This document shows positions 25,211 through 38,454 of a DNA stretch of 64,000 bases, in pieces (the stretch's first letter is position 1; the number at the start of each line of letters is the position of its first letter). A model generated the notes under the pieces. That model had not been told where the DNA came from. It saw only the letters and a list, made by a program, of their open reading frames with translations, and did not search any database. The DNA lies in assembly GCF_051401765.1 (NCBI RefSeq), contig NW_027480493.1, positions 1,488,001 to 1,552,000 of the forward strand, in the 5' to 3' direction. Made by a program: the position numbers and the translations under genes. The DNA is from Calliopsis andreniformis (taxonomy: Eukaryota > Arthropoda > Insecta > Hymenoptera > Andrenidae).

Positions 25211-25813
25211 AGATTGAGAATTGAGGATTGAGGATTGAACATTGAGGACTGAGTGTTGAGTGTTGAGTGATGAGAACTGATGTTTGTGGATAGAGATTTG
25301 AAGATTGCAGATTGAGTATTGAGTTTTGAAAACTGTGAATTGAGGATATTCTATTGAGGATTCAGGGTTGACATCTGATTGTTGAGGAGTGAGGGCTTGA
25401 GATTGAGGATGCAGGGTTGAGGATTCAGGATTGAGGTTTGAGGAATGAGGATTGAGGATTGAAGATTGAGGATTGAGGATTGAGGATTGAGGATTGAAGA
25501 TTGAGGATTGGGTATTGCGGATTGAACATTGAGGATTGAGGACTGAGGATTGAGGATTGATGATTGAGGATTGAAGATTGGGTATTGAGGATTGAAGACT
25601 GACGATTGAGGGTAGAGGATTGAGGATTGAGGATTGAGGATTGATGATTGAGTATTGAGGACTGAAGATTGAGGATTGAGGTTTGAGGATTAAGGATTGA
25701 GGATTGAGGATTGAAGATTGAGGATTGGGGACTGAGTGTTGTGGGTTGAGTTATGAGAATTGATGTTTGTGGATAGATATTTGAAGATTGCAGATTGAGC
25801 ATTGAGTATTCAA
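25211..25813 (+). repeat. M1 with GACATC anchor and 483-bp spacing unit
   Basis: An M1 copy anchored at 25370 has the variant centre GAGTTTTGAAAACTG and GGGCTTGAG instead of GGGCTGAAG. The next anchor is at 25853, 483 bases on (69 heptamers). The same pair with the same spacing is seen at 57549 and 58032 and at 58702 and 59185, so this short unit was reused in the right-hand mosaic. Confidence 0.8.
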
Positions 25814-27757
25814 AACTGTGAATTGAGGATATTCTATTGAGCATTGAGGATTGACAATTGATTGTTGAGGCCTGAGGGCTAAAGATTGAGGATTCAGGAT
25901 TGAGGATTCGGGATTGATGTTTGAGGACTGAGCATTGAGGGTTGAGGATTGAGGATTGAGGATTGACGCTTGAGGATTGAGGGTTGAGGATGGAGGATTG
26001 AAGAGAGAGGACCGCGTGTTGAGGATTGAGTGTTGAGAATTGATGTTTGAGGATTGAGATTTGAGTATTGAATATTGTGGATTGAGTATTGAACCATGAG
26101 AATTCAAGATACTCTATTGAGTATTGAGAATTGAGGATTCATGGTTGAGTATTGAGGATTGGTGGTTGAGGGTTGTGTGTTGAATATTGAGGATTGAGGA
26201 TTGAGGATTGAGGATTGAGGATTGAAGATTGAGGATTGAATATTGAGTATTGACGATTGAAGATTGAGGACTGAGGATTGAGTGTTGAGGATTGAGGACG
26301 AGGACTGACGGTTGAGGATTGAGGTTTGAGGATTGAGGATTGAGGATTGATGACTGAGGATTGAGGATTGAGGATTGAGCACTGAGAATTGAAGTTTGAG
26401 GACTGGAGATTGAGTATTGAAATTGACGATTGAGGATTGTGGATTGAGGATTGAGGATTGAACATTGAGGACTGAGTGTTGAGGGTTGAGTGATGAGAAT
26501 TGATGTTTGTGGATAGAGGTTTGAAGATTGCAGATTGAGTATTGAGTTTTGAAAACTGTGAATTGAGGATATTCTATTGAGGATTCAGGGTTGACGTCTG
26601 ATTGTTGAGGACTGAGGGCTTGAGATTGAGGATGCAGGGTTGAGGATTCAGGATTGAGGTTTGAGGACTGAGGATTGAGGATTGAAGATTGAGGATTGAG
26701 GATTGAGGATTGAGGATTGAAGATTGAGTATTGGGTATTGCGGATTGAACATTGAGGATTGAGGACTGAGGATTGAGGATTGAGGATTGAGGATTGAGGA
26801 TTGAGGATTGATGATTGAAGGTTGAGGATTGAGGATTGATGATTAAAGATTGAGTATTGAGGATAGAAGATTGAGGATTGATGATTGAGGATTGAGGACT
26901 GAGGATTGAGGATTGAGGATTGAGGATTGTGGGTTGAGTATTGAAGATTGAGGATTGATGACTGAGGATTGAGGATTCAGGATTGAGGATTGAGTATTGA
27001 GGACTGAGGATTGAAGATTGAGGATTGAGGATTGAGGATTAAAGATTGAGTATTGAGGATTGAAGGTTGAGGATTGAGGATTGAGGATTGAACATTGAGG
27101 ACTGAGTGTTGAGGGCTGAGTGATGAGAATTGATGTTTGTGGATAGAGGTTTGAAGATTCCAGATTGAGTATTGTGTATAGAAAACTGTGAATTGAGGAT
27201 ATTCTATTGAGGATTTAGGATTGTCACCTGATTGTTGAGGACTGAGGGCTGAAGATTGAGGATTCAGGATTGAGGAATCAGGTTTGAGGTTTGCGTACTG
27301 AGGATTGAGGATTGATGATTGAGGATTGAGGATTGAGGATTGAGGATCGAGGAATGAAGACTGAGGATTGGGTATTGCGGATTGAACATTGAGGATTGAG
27401 GATTGAGGATTGAGGATTGAGGATTGAGGACTGAAGATTGAATATTGATGATTGAAGATTGAGGATTGAGGAATGATGGTTGTGGATTGAGGACGAGGAC
27501 TGGTGGTGGAGTATTGCTGTTTGAGGTCTGAGGATTGAGGATTGAGGATTGAGAATTGAGGATTGAGGATTGAGGATTGAGGATTGAGGATTGAAGATTG
27601 AGAATTGGGTGTTGAGGATTGAAGAATGAGGATTGAAGATTGAGGATTGAGGATTGAGGATTGAAGACTGAGTATTGAGGATTGAGTATTGAGTATTGAA
27701 GGTCTAGGGCTGAGGATTGAGGATTGAGGATTGAGGATTGAGGATTGATGATTGAGG
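25814..27757 (+). repeat. 1.9-kb block, near-identical copy at 59398-61315
   Basis: Markers keep an offset of 33,584 bases, including M1 anchors 25853 and 59437, 26593 and 60177, and 27223 and 60807, and M3 GAATTC at 26100 and 59684. Rare strings shared by both copies include GAAGAGAGAGGACCGCG, GGTCTAGGGCTGAGG and GGACTGGTGGTGGAG. At the left edge the sequence changes from GTATTCAAAACTG to GTATTGATAACTG just before the shared AACTGTGAATTG. At the right edge this copy continues with plain units, whereas the other switches to GATTCAGTATTGAGGG. Confidence 0.85.
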
Positions 27758-29158
27758 ATTGAGGATTGAGGACTGAAGATTGAGGATTGGGTATTGCGGA
27801 ATGAACATTGAGGATTGAGGATTGAGGATTTAGGATTGAGGATTGAGGACTGAAGATTAAATATTGATGATTGAAGATTGAGGATTGACGATTGAGGATT
27901 GAACATTGAGGACTGAGTGTTGAGGGTTGAGTGATGAGAATTGATGTTTGTGGATAGAGATTTGAAGATTGCAGATTGAGTATTGAGTATTGAAAACTGT
28001 GAATTGAGTATATTCTATTGAGGATTGAGGATTGACAACTGATTGTTGAGGACTGAGGGCTGAAGATTGAGGGTTCCGGATTGAGGATTCAGAATTGAAA
28101 TTTGAGGACTGAGCATTGAGGATTGAAGATTGAGTATTGAGGATTGAAGATTGAGAATTGAGGATTGAGGATTGAGGATTGAGGATGAGGGCTGAGGGTT
28201 GAGGATTGAGGTTTGAGGACCGAGGACTGAGGATTGAGCATTGAGAATTGAGGATTGAGGATTGAGGGTTGAAGACTGAGGATTGGGTATTGAGGATTGA
28301 AGAATGAGGATTGTGGATTGAGCATTGAGTATTGAGGATTGAAGATTGACGATCGAGTAATGAGAATTGAGGATTGAGTATTGAGGATTGAGGATTGAAG
28401 ATTGAGTATTGAGGATTGAAGGTTGAGGATTGTGGATTGAGGATTGAGGATTGAGGATTGAAAATTGAGGATTGGGGACTGAATGTTGAGGGTTGAATGA
28501 TGAGAATTGATGTTTGTGGATAGAGATTCGAAGATTGCAGGTTGAGTATTGAGTATTGAAAACTGTGAAATCATGGTATTCTATTGAGGATTGAGGATGG
28601 ACCACTGACTGTTGAGGACTGAGGGCTGAAGATTGAGGATTCAGGATTGAGGATACAGGATTGAAGTTTGAGGACTGAGGATTGAGGATTGAGGATTGAG
28701 GATTGAGGATTGAGGATTGTGGATTGAAGACTGAGAATCGGGTATTGATGATTGAACATTGAGGATTGAGGATTGAGGATTGAGGATTGAGGATTGAGGA
28801 TTGAAGGTTGAATATTGATGAATGAAGATTGAGGATTGAGGATTGAAGGTCGTGGATTGAGGACGAGGACTGAGGGTTGAGTATTGATACTTGAGGCCTG
28901 AGGACTGAGGATTGAGGATTGCGAATTGAGGATTGAGGATTTAAGATTGAGGATTGGGTATTGAGGATTGAAGATTGAGCGTTGAGGATTGAGGACAGAG
29001 GATTTAGGATTGAAGATTGAGTATTGAGGATTGAAGATTGACGATTGAGGATTGAGGATTGAGGATTGAGGATAGAGGATTGAGGATTGAGGATTGAAGA
29101 TTGAGTATTGAGGATTGAGTATTGAGTATTGAAGGTCTAGCGCTGAGGATTGAGGATT
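27758..29158 (+). repeat. Variant heptamers with two M1 modules
   Basis: M1 copies are anchored at 28034 and, in decayed form, near 28600 (GACCACTGACTG; the centre reads AACTGTGAAATCATGG, an unusually diverged copy). About 27730-27870 repeats material related to 27.3-27.45 kb (GGGTATTGCGG, GAACATTGAGG). At about 29140, GGTCTAGCGCTGAGG leads into the block shared with 8.14 kb. No gene is seen. Confidence 0.78.
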
Positions 29159-32100
29159 GAGGATTGAGGATTCAGTATTGAGGGTTGAGGATTTAAGAGT
29201 ATTGATGAGTGAAGATTGCGGATTTATTATTGAGGGTTGAGGTTTGAGGACGAGGACTGAGGGTTGTGGATTGAGGTTTGAGGACAGAAGGTTGAGGATT
29301 GAGGATTGAGAATTGATAATTGAAGATTGAGGATTGAAAATTTAGGATTGGGTATTGAGGATTGAGGATTGGGGATTGAGGATTTAGTATTGGAGATTGA
29401 TTATTTAGGATTGAAGATAGAGGGTTGAGGATTGAGGATTGAGGATTGAGAATTGAGAATTGAGGATGATGACTGAGGTTTGAGGATTGAGGTTTGAGGA
29501 ATGAGGATTGAGGATTGAAGATTGGGGATTGGTAATTGAGGATTGAAGAATGAGGATTCAGGATTGAGGATTGATGATTGGGGATTGAAGATTGAGTATT
29601 GAGGATTGAAGATTGAGTATTGATGATTGAAGATTGAGGATTGAGAGTTGAGGGTTGAGGGTTGCGGACGAGGACTGACGGTTGAGGATTGAGGTGTGAG
29701 GATTGAGGGTTGAGGACTGAGGACTGAGGATAGAGGATTGAGGATGGAGCATTGAGGATTGAAGATTGAGGACTGGGGATTGAGGACTGAAGATTGAGGA
29801 TTAAGGATTGAGTATTGGTGATTGAGGATCTAGGGTTGAATATTGATTATTGAGGATTAAAGATTGAGGATTGAGGATTGAGGATTGAGAATTGAGAATT
29901 GAGGATAAGGAATGAGGGTTGAGGATTGAGGTTTGAGGAATGAGGATTGAGGATTGAGGATTGAGGATTGATGATTGAGTATTGATGATTGAAGATTGAG
30001 GATTGAGGATTGAGGGTTGAGGATTGAGGACGATGACTGACGGTTGAGGATTGTGGTTTGAGGATTGAGGATTGGGGATTGAGTATTGAGGATGAGGACT
30101 GGGGTTTGAGGATTGAGGTTTGAGGAATGAGGATTGAGGATTGAGGATTGAGAATTGAGGATTGAGGATTGAGGATTGAAGATTGAGGATTTGGTATTAA
30201 GGATTGAAGAATGAGGATTGAGGATTGAGGATTCAGAATTGATGTTTGAGGACTGAGGATTGAGGATTGAAGATTGATTATTGAGAATTGAGGATTGAGA
30301 ATTGAGGATTGAAGGTTGAGGATTGAAGATTGAGGATTGAAGGTTGAGGATGGAGGATTGAAAAGAGTGGACTGAGTGTTGAGGATTGAGTGTTGAGAAT
30401 TGATGTTTGAGGATTGAGATTTGATTATTGAATATTGTGGATTGAGTATTGAACCATGAGAATTCAGGATACTCTATTGAGTATTAGGAATTGAGGATTG
30501 ATGGTTGAGTATTGAAGATTGGTGGTTGAGGGTTGTGTGTTGAATATTGAGGATTGAGGATTGAGGATTGAGGATTGAAGATTGAGGATTGAATATTGAG
30601 TCTTGATGATTGATGATTGAGGATTGAGGATTGAGTGTTGTGGATTGAGGACGAGGACTGAGTGTTGAAAATTGATGTTTGAGGTCTGAGGATTGAGGAT
30701 TGAGGATTGAGAATTGTGGATTGAGGATTGAGGATTGAAGATTGAGGTTTGGGTATTGAGGATTGAAGAATGAGGACTGAGGATTTAGGATTGAGGATCG
30801 AGGAATGAAGATTGAGTATTGGGGATTGAAGATTGAGGATTGAGGATTGTGGATTGAGGATTGTAGATTGAGGGTTGAGGATTGGTGATTAAAGATTGAG
30901 TGTTGAGGATTGAAGATTGAGGATTGATGATTGGGGATTGAGGATTGAGGATTGAGGATTGAGCATTGAGTATTGAAGGCTGAGAATTGATGATTGAGGA
31001 TTGAGGATTGAGGATTGAGGATTGAGTATTGAGGACTGAGGGTTGAAGATTGAGGATTGATGATTGAGGTTTAAAGATTGAGTATTGAGGATTGAAGATT
31101 GAAGCTTGAGAATTGAGGATTGAGGATTGAACATTGAGGACTGTGTGTTGAGGGTTGAGTGATGAGAATTGATGTTTGTGGATAGAGATTTGAAGATTGC
31201 AGATTGAGTATTGTGTATTGTAAACTGTGAATTGAGGATATTCTATTGAGCATTGGGGATTGTCACCTGATTGTTGAGGACTGAGGGCTGAAGATTGAGG
31301 ATTCAGGATTGAGGATTCAGAATTGAGGTTTGAGGACTGAGGATTGAGGATTGAAAATTGATTATTGAGGATTGAGGATTGAGAATTGAGGATTGTGGAT
31401 TGAGGATTGAACATTGAGGATTGGGTTTTGAGGATTGAAGAATGAGGATTGAGGATTGAGGATTGAGGATTGAGGATTGAAGATTGAGTATTGAGTATTG
31501 AAGATTGAGGATTGAGGACTGAGGATTGAGGATTGAGTATTGAGGATTGAGGATTGAGGATTAAAGATTGAGTATTGAGGATTGAAGTTTGGGGATTGTG
31601 GATTGAAGATTGAGTATTGAGGATTGAAGATTGAGGATTAAGGATTGAGAATTGACGATGAGGTCTGAGGGTTGAGGATTGAGGTTTGAGGACTGAGGAC
31701 TGAGGATTGAGGATTGAGAATTGAGGATTGAGGATTGAGGATTGAGGGTTGAAGATTGAGGATTGGGTATTGAAGATGGAGGATTGGGGATTGAGGATTT
31801 AGTATTGGAGATTGATTATTTAGGATTGAAGATAGAGGGTTGAGGATTGAGGATTGAGGATTGAGAATTGAGAATTGAGGATGATGACTGAGGTTTGAGG
31901 ATTGAGGTTTGAGGAATGAGGATTGAGGATTGAAGATTGGGGATTGGTAACTGAGGATTGAAGAATGAGGATTCAGGATTGAGGATTGATGATTGGGGAT
32001 TGAAGATTGAGTATTGAGGATTGAAGATTGAGTATTGATGATTGAAGATTGAGGATTGAGGGTTGAGGGTTGAGGGTTGCGGACGAGGACTGACGGTTGA

Positions 32101-32230
32101 GGATTGAGGTGTGAGGATTGAGGGTTGAGGACTGAGGACTGAGGATAGAGGATTGAGGAAGGAGCATTGAGGATTGAAGATTGAGGACTGGGGATTGAGG
32201 ACTGAAGATTGAGGATTGAGGATCGAGGAT
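29159..32230 (+). repeat. Second copy of the 8.14-11.2 kb block
   Basis: This is collinear with 8139-11210 and carries R at 29664, M3 with GAATTC at 30460, M1 anchored at 31262 and a further R at 32079. At its right end GAGGACTGAAGATTGAGGAT runs into GATCGAGGATTG, where the first copy has GAGGACTGACGATTG followed by TAAGGATTG. The first 570 bases (to about 29736) are also found at 61.31-61.88 kb. Confidence 0.85.
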
Positions 32231-35200
32231 TGAAGATTGAAGATTGGGTATTGAGGATTGAACATTGAGGATTGAGGATTGAGGATTGAGGATTGAGGGT
32301 TGAGGATTGAAGATTGAATATTGATGATTGAAGGTTGAGGATTGAGGATTGAGGGTTGTGGATTCAGGACGAGGACTGAGGGTTGAGTATTGATGTTTGA
32401 GGATTGAGGATTGAGGATTGAGTATTGAGGATGAGGACTGGGGTTTGAGGATTGAGGTTTGAGGAATGAGGATTGAGGATTGAGGATTGAGGATTGAAGA
32501 TTGAGGATTGAGGACTGAGGATTGAGGGTTGAGTATTGAGGATTGAGGATTGAGGATTAAAGATTGACTAATGAGGATTGAAGATTGAGGATTGTGGATT
32601 GAATATTAAGTATTGAGGATTGAAGATTGAGAATTGAGGATTGAGGATTGAACATTGAGGACTGAGTGTTGAGGGTTGAGTGATGAGAATTGATGTTTGT
32701 GCATAGAGATTTGAAGATTGCAGATTGAGTATTGTGTATTGTAAACTGTGAATTGAGGATATTCTATTGAGGATTGGGGATTGTCACCTGATTGTTGAGG
32801 ACTGAGGGCTGAAGATTGAGGATTCAGGATTGAGGATACAGAATTGAGGTTTGAGGACTGAGGATTGAGGATTGAAAATTGATTATTGAGGATTGAGGAT
32901 TGAGAATTGAGGATTGTGGATTGAGGATTGAAGATTGAGGATTGGGTTTCGAGGATTGAAGAATGAGGATTGAGGATTGAGGATTGAGGATTGAGGATTG
33001 AAGATTGAGTATTGTGGATTGAAGATTGAGGATTGAGGACTGAGGATTGAGGATTGAGTATTGAGGATTGAGGATTGAGGATTAAAGATTGAGTATTGAG
33101 GATTGAAGATTGGGGATTGTGGATTGAAGATTGCGTATTGAGGATTGAAGATTGAGGATTGAGGATTGAGGATTGAGGTTTGAAGATTGAGTATTGAGGA
33201 TTGAAGATTGAGGATTGAGGATTGAAGATGAGGATTGGGTATTGAAGATTGAGGATTGAAAATTTAGGATTGGGTATTGAGGATTGAGGATTGGGGATTG
33301 AGGATTTAGTATTGGAGATTGATTATTTAGGATTGAAGATAGAGGGTTGAGGATTCAGGATTGTGGATTGAGAATTGAGAATTAAGGATGATGACTGAGG
33401 TTTGAGGGGTGAGGTTTGAGGAATGAGGATTGAGGATTGAAGATTGGGGATTGGTAACTGAGGATTGAAGAATGAGGATTCAGGATTGAGGATTAATGAT
33501 TGGGGATTGAAGATTGAGTATTGAGGATTGAAGATTGAGTATTGATGATTGAAGATTGAGGATTGAGGGTTGAGGGTTGAGGGTTGCGGACGAGGACTGA
33601 CGGTTGAGGATTGAGGTTTGAGGACAGAAGATTCAGGATTGAGGATTGAGAATTGATAATTGAAGATTGAGGATTGAAAATTTAGGATTGGGTATTGAGG
33701 ATTGAGGATTGGGCATTGAGGATTGAGAATTGATAATTGAAGATTGAGGATTGAAAATTTAGGATTGGGTATTGAGGATTGAGGATTGGGGATTGAGGAT
33801 TTAGTATTGGAGATTGATTATTTAGGATTGAAGATAGAGTGTTGAGGATTGAGGATTGAGGATTGAGAATTGACAATTGAGGATGATGACTGAGGTTTGA
33901 GGATTGAGGTTTGAGGAATGAGGATTGAGGATTGAAGATTGGGGATTGGTAACTGAGGATTGAAGAATGAGGATTCAGGATTGAGGATTGATGATTGGGG
34001 ATTGAAGATTGAGTATTGAGGATTGAAGATTGAGTATTGATGATTGAAGATTGAGGATTGAGGGTTGAGGGTTGAGGGTTGCGGACGAGGACTGACGGTT
34101 GAGGATTGAGGTGTGAGGATTGAGGGTTGAGGACTGAGGACTGAGGATAGAGGATTGAGGAAGGAGCATTGAGGATTGAAGATTGAGGACTGGGGATTGA
34201 GGACTGAAGATTGAGGATTAAGGATTGAGGGTTGAGGATTGAGGACGATGACTGACGGTTGAGGATTGTGGTTTGAGGATTGAGGATTGAGGATTGAGTA
34301 TTGAGGATGAGGACTGGGGCTTGAGGATTGAGGTTTGAGGAATGAGGATTGAGGATTGAGGATTGAGAATTGAGGATTGAGGATTGAGGATTGAGGATTG
34401 AAGATTGAGGATTTGGTATTAAGGATTGAAGAATGAGGATTGAGGATTGAGGATTCAGAATTGATGTTTGAGGACTGAGGATTGAGGATTGAAGATTGAT
34501 TATTGAGGATTGAGGATTGAGAATTGAGGATTGAAGATTGAGGATTGAAGATTGAGGATTGGGTATTGAGAATTGAAGAATGAGGATTGAGGATTGAGGA
34601 TTGAGTATTGAGGATAGAAGATTGAGTATTGAGGATTTAAGATTGAGGATTGAGGACTGAGGATTGAGGGTTGAGTATTGAAGATTGAGGATTGAGGATT
34701 AAAGATTGACTAATGAGGATTGAAGATTGAGAATTGAGGATTGAGGATTGAACATTGAGGACTGAATGTTGAGGGTTGAGTGATGAGAATTGATGTTTGT
34801 GGATAGAGATTTGAAGATTGCAGATTGAGTATTGTGTATTGAAAACTGTGAATTGAGAATATTCTATTGAGGATTGAGGATTGTCACCTGATTGTTGAGG
34901 ACTGAGGGCTGAAGATTGAGGATTCAGTATTGAGGATACAGAATTGAGGTTTGAGGACTGAGGATTGAGGATGGAGGATCGAAGATTGAGTATTGAGTGT
35001 TGAAGATTGAGGATTGAGGATTGAGGATGAGGGCTGAGGGTTGAGGATTGAGATTTAAGGACTGAGGACTGAGGATTGAGGATTGAGAATTGAGGATTGA
35101 GGATTGAGGATTGAAGATTGAGGATTTGGTATTAAGGATTGAAGAATGAGGATTGAGGATTGAGGATTGAGTATTCAGAATTGATGTTTGAGGACTGAGG

Positions 35201-38200
35201 ATTGAGGATTGAGGATTGAAGATTGAGTATTGAGGATTGAAGATTGAGGACTGAGGAATAAGGATTGAGGATTGAGGATGAGGGCTGAAGGTTGAGGATT
35301 GAGGCTTGAGGATTGAGGACTGAGGATTGAGGATTGAGAATTGAGGATTGATGGTTGAGTATTGAGGATTGAGGATTGAGGATTGAGGATTGAGTATCGA
35401 AGATTGAGGATTGATGATTGAGGATTGAGGATTGAGGATTGAGGATTGAGGATTGAGGATTGAGGATTGAGTATTGAAGATTGAGAATTGAGGATTGAAG
35501 GTTGAGGATTGAGGAATGAGGTTTGAGGATTGAGGACGATGGCTGATGGTTGAGGGTTGAGGTTTTAGGTCTGAGGACTGAGGATTGAGTATTGAGGATT
35601 GAGGATTGAGGATTAAAGATTGAGTATTGAGGATTGAGGATTGATGATTGGGGATTGAAGATTGAGTATTGAGGATTGAAGATTGAGTATTGATGACTGA
35701 AGGTTGAGGATTGAGGGTTGAGGGTTGAGGGTTGCGGACGAGGACTGACGGTTGAGGATTGAGGTGTGAGGATTGAGGGTTGAGGACTGAGGACTGAGGA
35801 TAGAGGATTGAGGATGGAGCACTGAGGATTGAAGATTGAGGACTGGGGATTGAGGACTGAAGATTGAGGATTAAGGATTGAGGATTGGTGATTGAGGATC
35901 TAGGGTTGAATATTGATTATTGAGGATTAAAGGTTGAGGATTGAGGATTGAGGATTGAGAATTGAGAATTGAGGATAAGGAATAAGGGTTGAGGATTGAG
36001 GGTTGAGGAATGAGGATTGAGGAATGAGGATTGAGGATTGATGATTGAGTATTGATGATTGAAGATTGAGGATTGAGTATTGAGGGTTGAGGATTGAGGA
36101 CGATGACTGACGGTTGAGGATTGTGGTTTGAGGATTGAGGATTGAGGATTGAGTATTGAGCATGAGGACTGGGGTTTGAGGATTGAGGTTTGAGGAATGA
36201 TGATTGAGGATTGAGGATTGAGAATTGAGGATTGAGGATTGAGGATTGAAGATTGAGGATTTGGTATTAAGGATTGAAGAATGAGGATTGAGGATTGAGG
36301 ATTCAGAATTGATGTTTGAGGACTGAGGATTGAGGATTGAAGATTGATTATTGAGGATTGAGGATTGAGAATTGAGAATTGAAGATTGAGGATTGAAGAT
36401 TGAGGATTGGGTATTGAGAATTGAAGAATGAGGATTGAGGATTGAGGATTGAGTATTGAGGATTGAGGATTGAGTATTGAGGATTGAAGATTGAGGATTG
36501 AGGACTGAGGATTGAGGGTTGAGTATTGAGGATTGAGGATTGAGGATTAAAGATTGACTATTGAGGATTGAAGATTGAGGATTGTGGATTGAGATTGAGT
36601 ATTGAGGATTGAAGATTGAGAATTGAGGATTGAGGATTGAACATTGAGGACTGAGTGTTGAGGGGTGAGTGATGGGAATTGATGTTTGTGGTTTGAGATT
36701 TGAAGATTGAAGAATGGGGATTGAGTATTGAAAACTGTGAATTGAGGATATTCTATTGAGGGTTGAGTATTGACAATTGATTGTTGAGGACTGAGGGCTA
36801 AAGATTGAGGATTCAGGATTGAGGATTCGGGATTGAAGTTTAAGGACAGAGGATTGAGGGTTGAGGATTGAGGATTCAGGATTGACGCTTGAGGATTGAA
36901 GGTTGAGGATGGAGGATTGAAAAGAGTGGACTGAGTGTTGAGGATTGAGTGTTGAGAATTGATGTTTGGGGATTGAGATTTGATTATTGAATATTGTGGA
37001 TTGAGTATTGAACCATGAGAATTCAGGATACTCTATTGAGTATTAGGAATTGAGGATTGATGGTTGAGTATTGAGGATTGGTGGTTGAGGGTTGTGTGTT
37101 GAATATTGAGGATTGAGGATTGAAGATTGGGAATTGAGGATTGAGGATTGAACATTGAGGACTGAGTGTTGAGGGTTGAGTGATGAGAATTGATGTTTGT
37201 CGATAGAGATTTGAAGATTGCAGATTGAGTATTGTGTATTGAAAACTGTGAATTGAGGATATTCTTTTGAGGATTGAGGATTGTCACCTGATTGTTGAGG
37301 ACTGAGTGCTGAAGATTGAGGATTGAGGATTGAGGATTCAGAATTGAGGTTTGAGGACTGAGGATTGAGGATTGAGGATTGAAGATTGAGTATTGAGGAT
37401 TGAAGGTTGAGGATTGAGGATTGAGAATTGAGGATTGAGGATGAGGGCTGAGGGTTGAGGATTGAGGTTTAAGGGTTGAGTATTGAAGATTGAGGATTGA
37501 TGGTTGAGGATTTAGAATTGAGGATTGAGGATTGAGGATTGAGGATTGAAAACTGAGTATTGAGGATTGAAGATTGAGGACTGAGGAATAAGGATTGAGG
37601 ATTGAGGATGAGGGCTGAGGGTTGAGAATTGAGGCTTGAGGATTGAGGACTGAGGATTGAGGATTGAGAATTGAGGATTCATGGTTGAGTATTGAGGATT
37701 GAGGATTGAGGATTGAGGATTGAGTATTGAAGATTGAGGATTGATGATTGAGGATTGAGGGTTGAGGTTTTAGGACTGAGGACTGAGGATTGTGGATTGA
37801 GAATTGAGGATTGAGGATTGAGGATTGAAGATTGGGGATTGGTAATTGAGGATTGAAGAATGAGGATTCAGGATTGAGGATTGATGATTGGGGATTGAAA
37901 ATTGAGTATTGAGGATTGAAGATTGAGTATTGATGATTGAAGATTGAAGATTGAGGGTTGAGGGTTGAGGGTTGCGGACGAGGACTGACGGTTGAGGATT
38001 GAGGTTTGAGGATTGAGGGTTGAGGACTGAGGACTGAGGATAGAGGATTGAGGATGGAGCATTGAGGATTGAAGATTGAGGACTGGGGATTGAGGACTGA
38101 AGATTGAGGATTAAGGATTGAGGATTGGTGATTGAGGATCTAGGACTGAATATTGATTATTGAGGATTAAAGATTGAGGATTGAGGATTGAGGACTGGGA

Positions 38201-38450
38201 ATTGAGAATTGAGGATAAGGACTGAGGGTTGAGGATTGAGGTTTGAGGAATGAGGATTGAGGATTGAGGATTGAGTATTGAGGATTGAAGATTGAGGATT
38301 GAGGACTGAGGATTGAGGGTTGAGTATTGAGGATTGAGGATTGAGGATTAAAGATTGACTATTGAGGGTTGAAGATTGAGGATTGTGGATTGAAGATTGA
38401 GTATTGAGGATTGAAGATTGAGGATTGAGGATTGAGGATTGAGAATTGAA
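32231..38450 (+). repeat. Mosaic of R, M1 and M3 blocks
   Basis: R markers lie at 33596, 34081, 35734 and 37974. M1 anchors are at 32783, 34883, 36772 and 37283, and M3 has GAATTC at 37019. Several offsets are whole numbers of heptamers. M1 32783 to 34883 is 2,100 bases. The R-type segment ending at 32167 recurs ending at 34169 (2,002 bases). The GAAAATTTAGG segment occurs twice close together near 33.67 and 33.75 kb, one of them short. The string GAGGAATAAGGATTG with GATGAGGGCTG occurs near 35.25 and 37.58 kb. The stretch contains no non-repeat sequence. Confidence 0.78.
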
Positions 38451-38454
38451 GATG

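Noticed and set aside
26977..27906. Longest minus-strand open frame (309 residues), and all other minus-strand frames
   Set aside because: The translations are only the N-P-Q-S-S-I-L cycle, are open because AATCCTC has no stop in any frame, and start or stop at chance variants (CAT; TCA, TTA or CTA on the + strand). I saw no ribosome-binding motif, domain or signal peptide.
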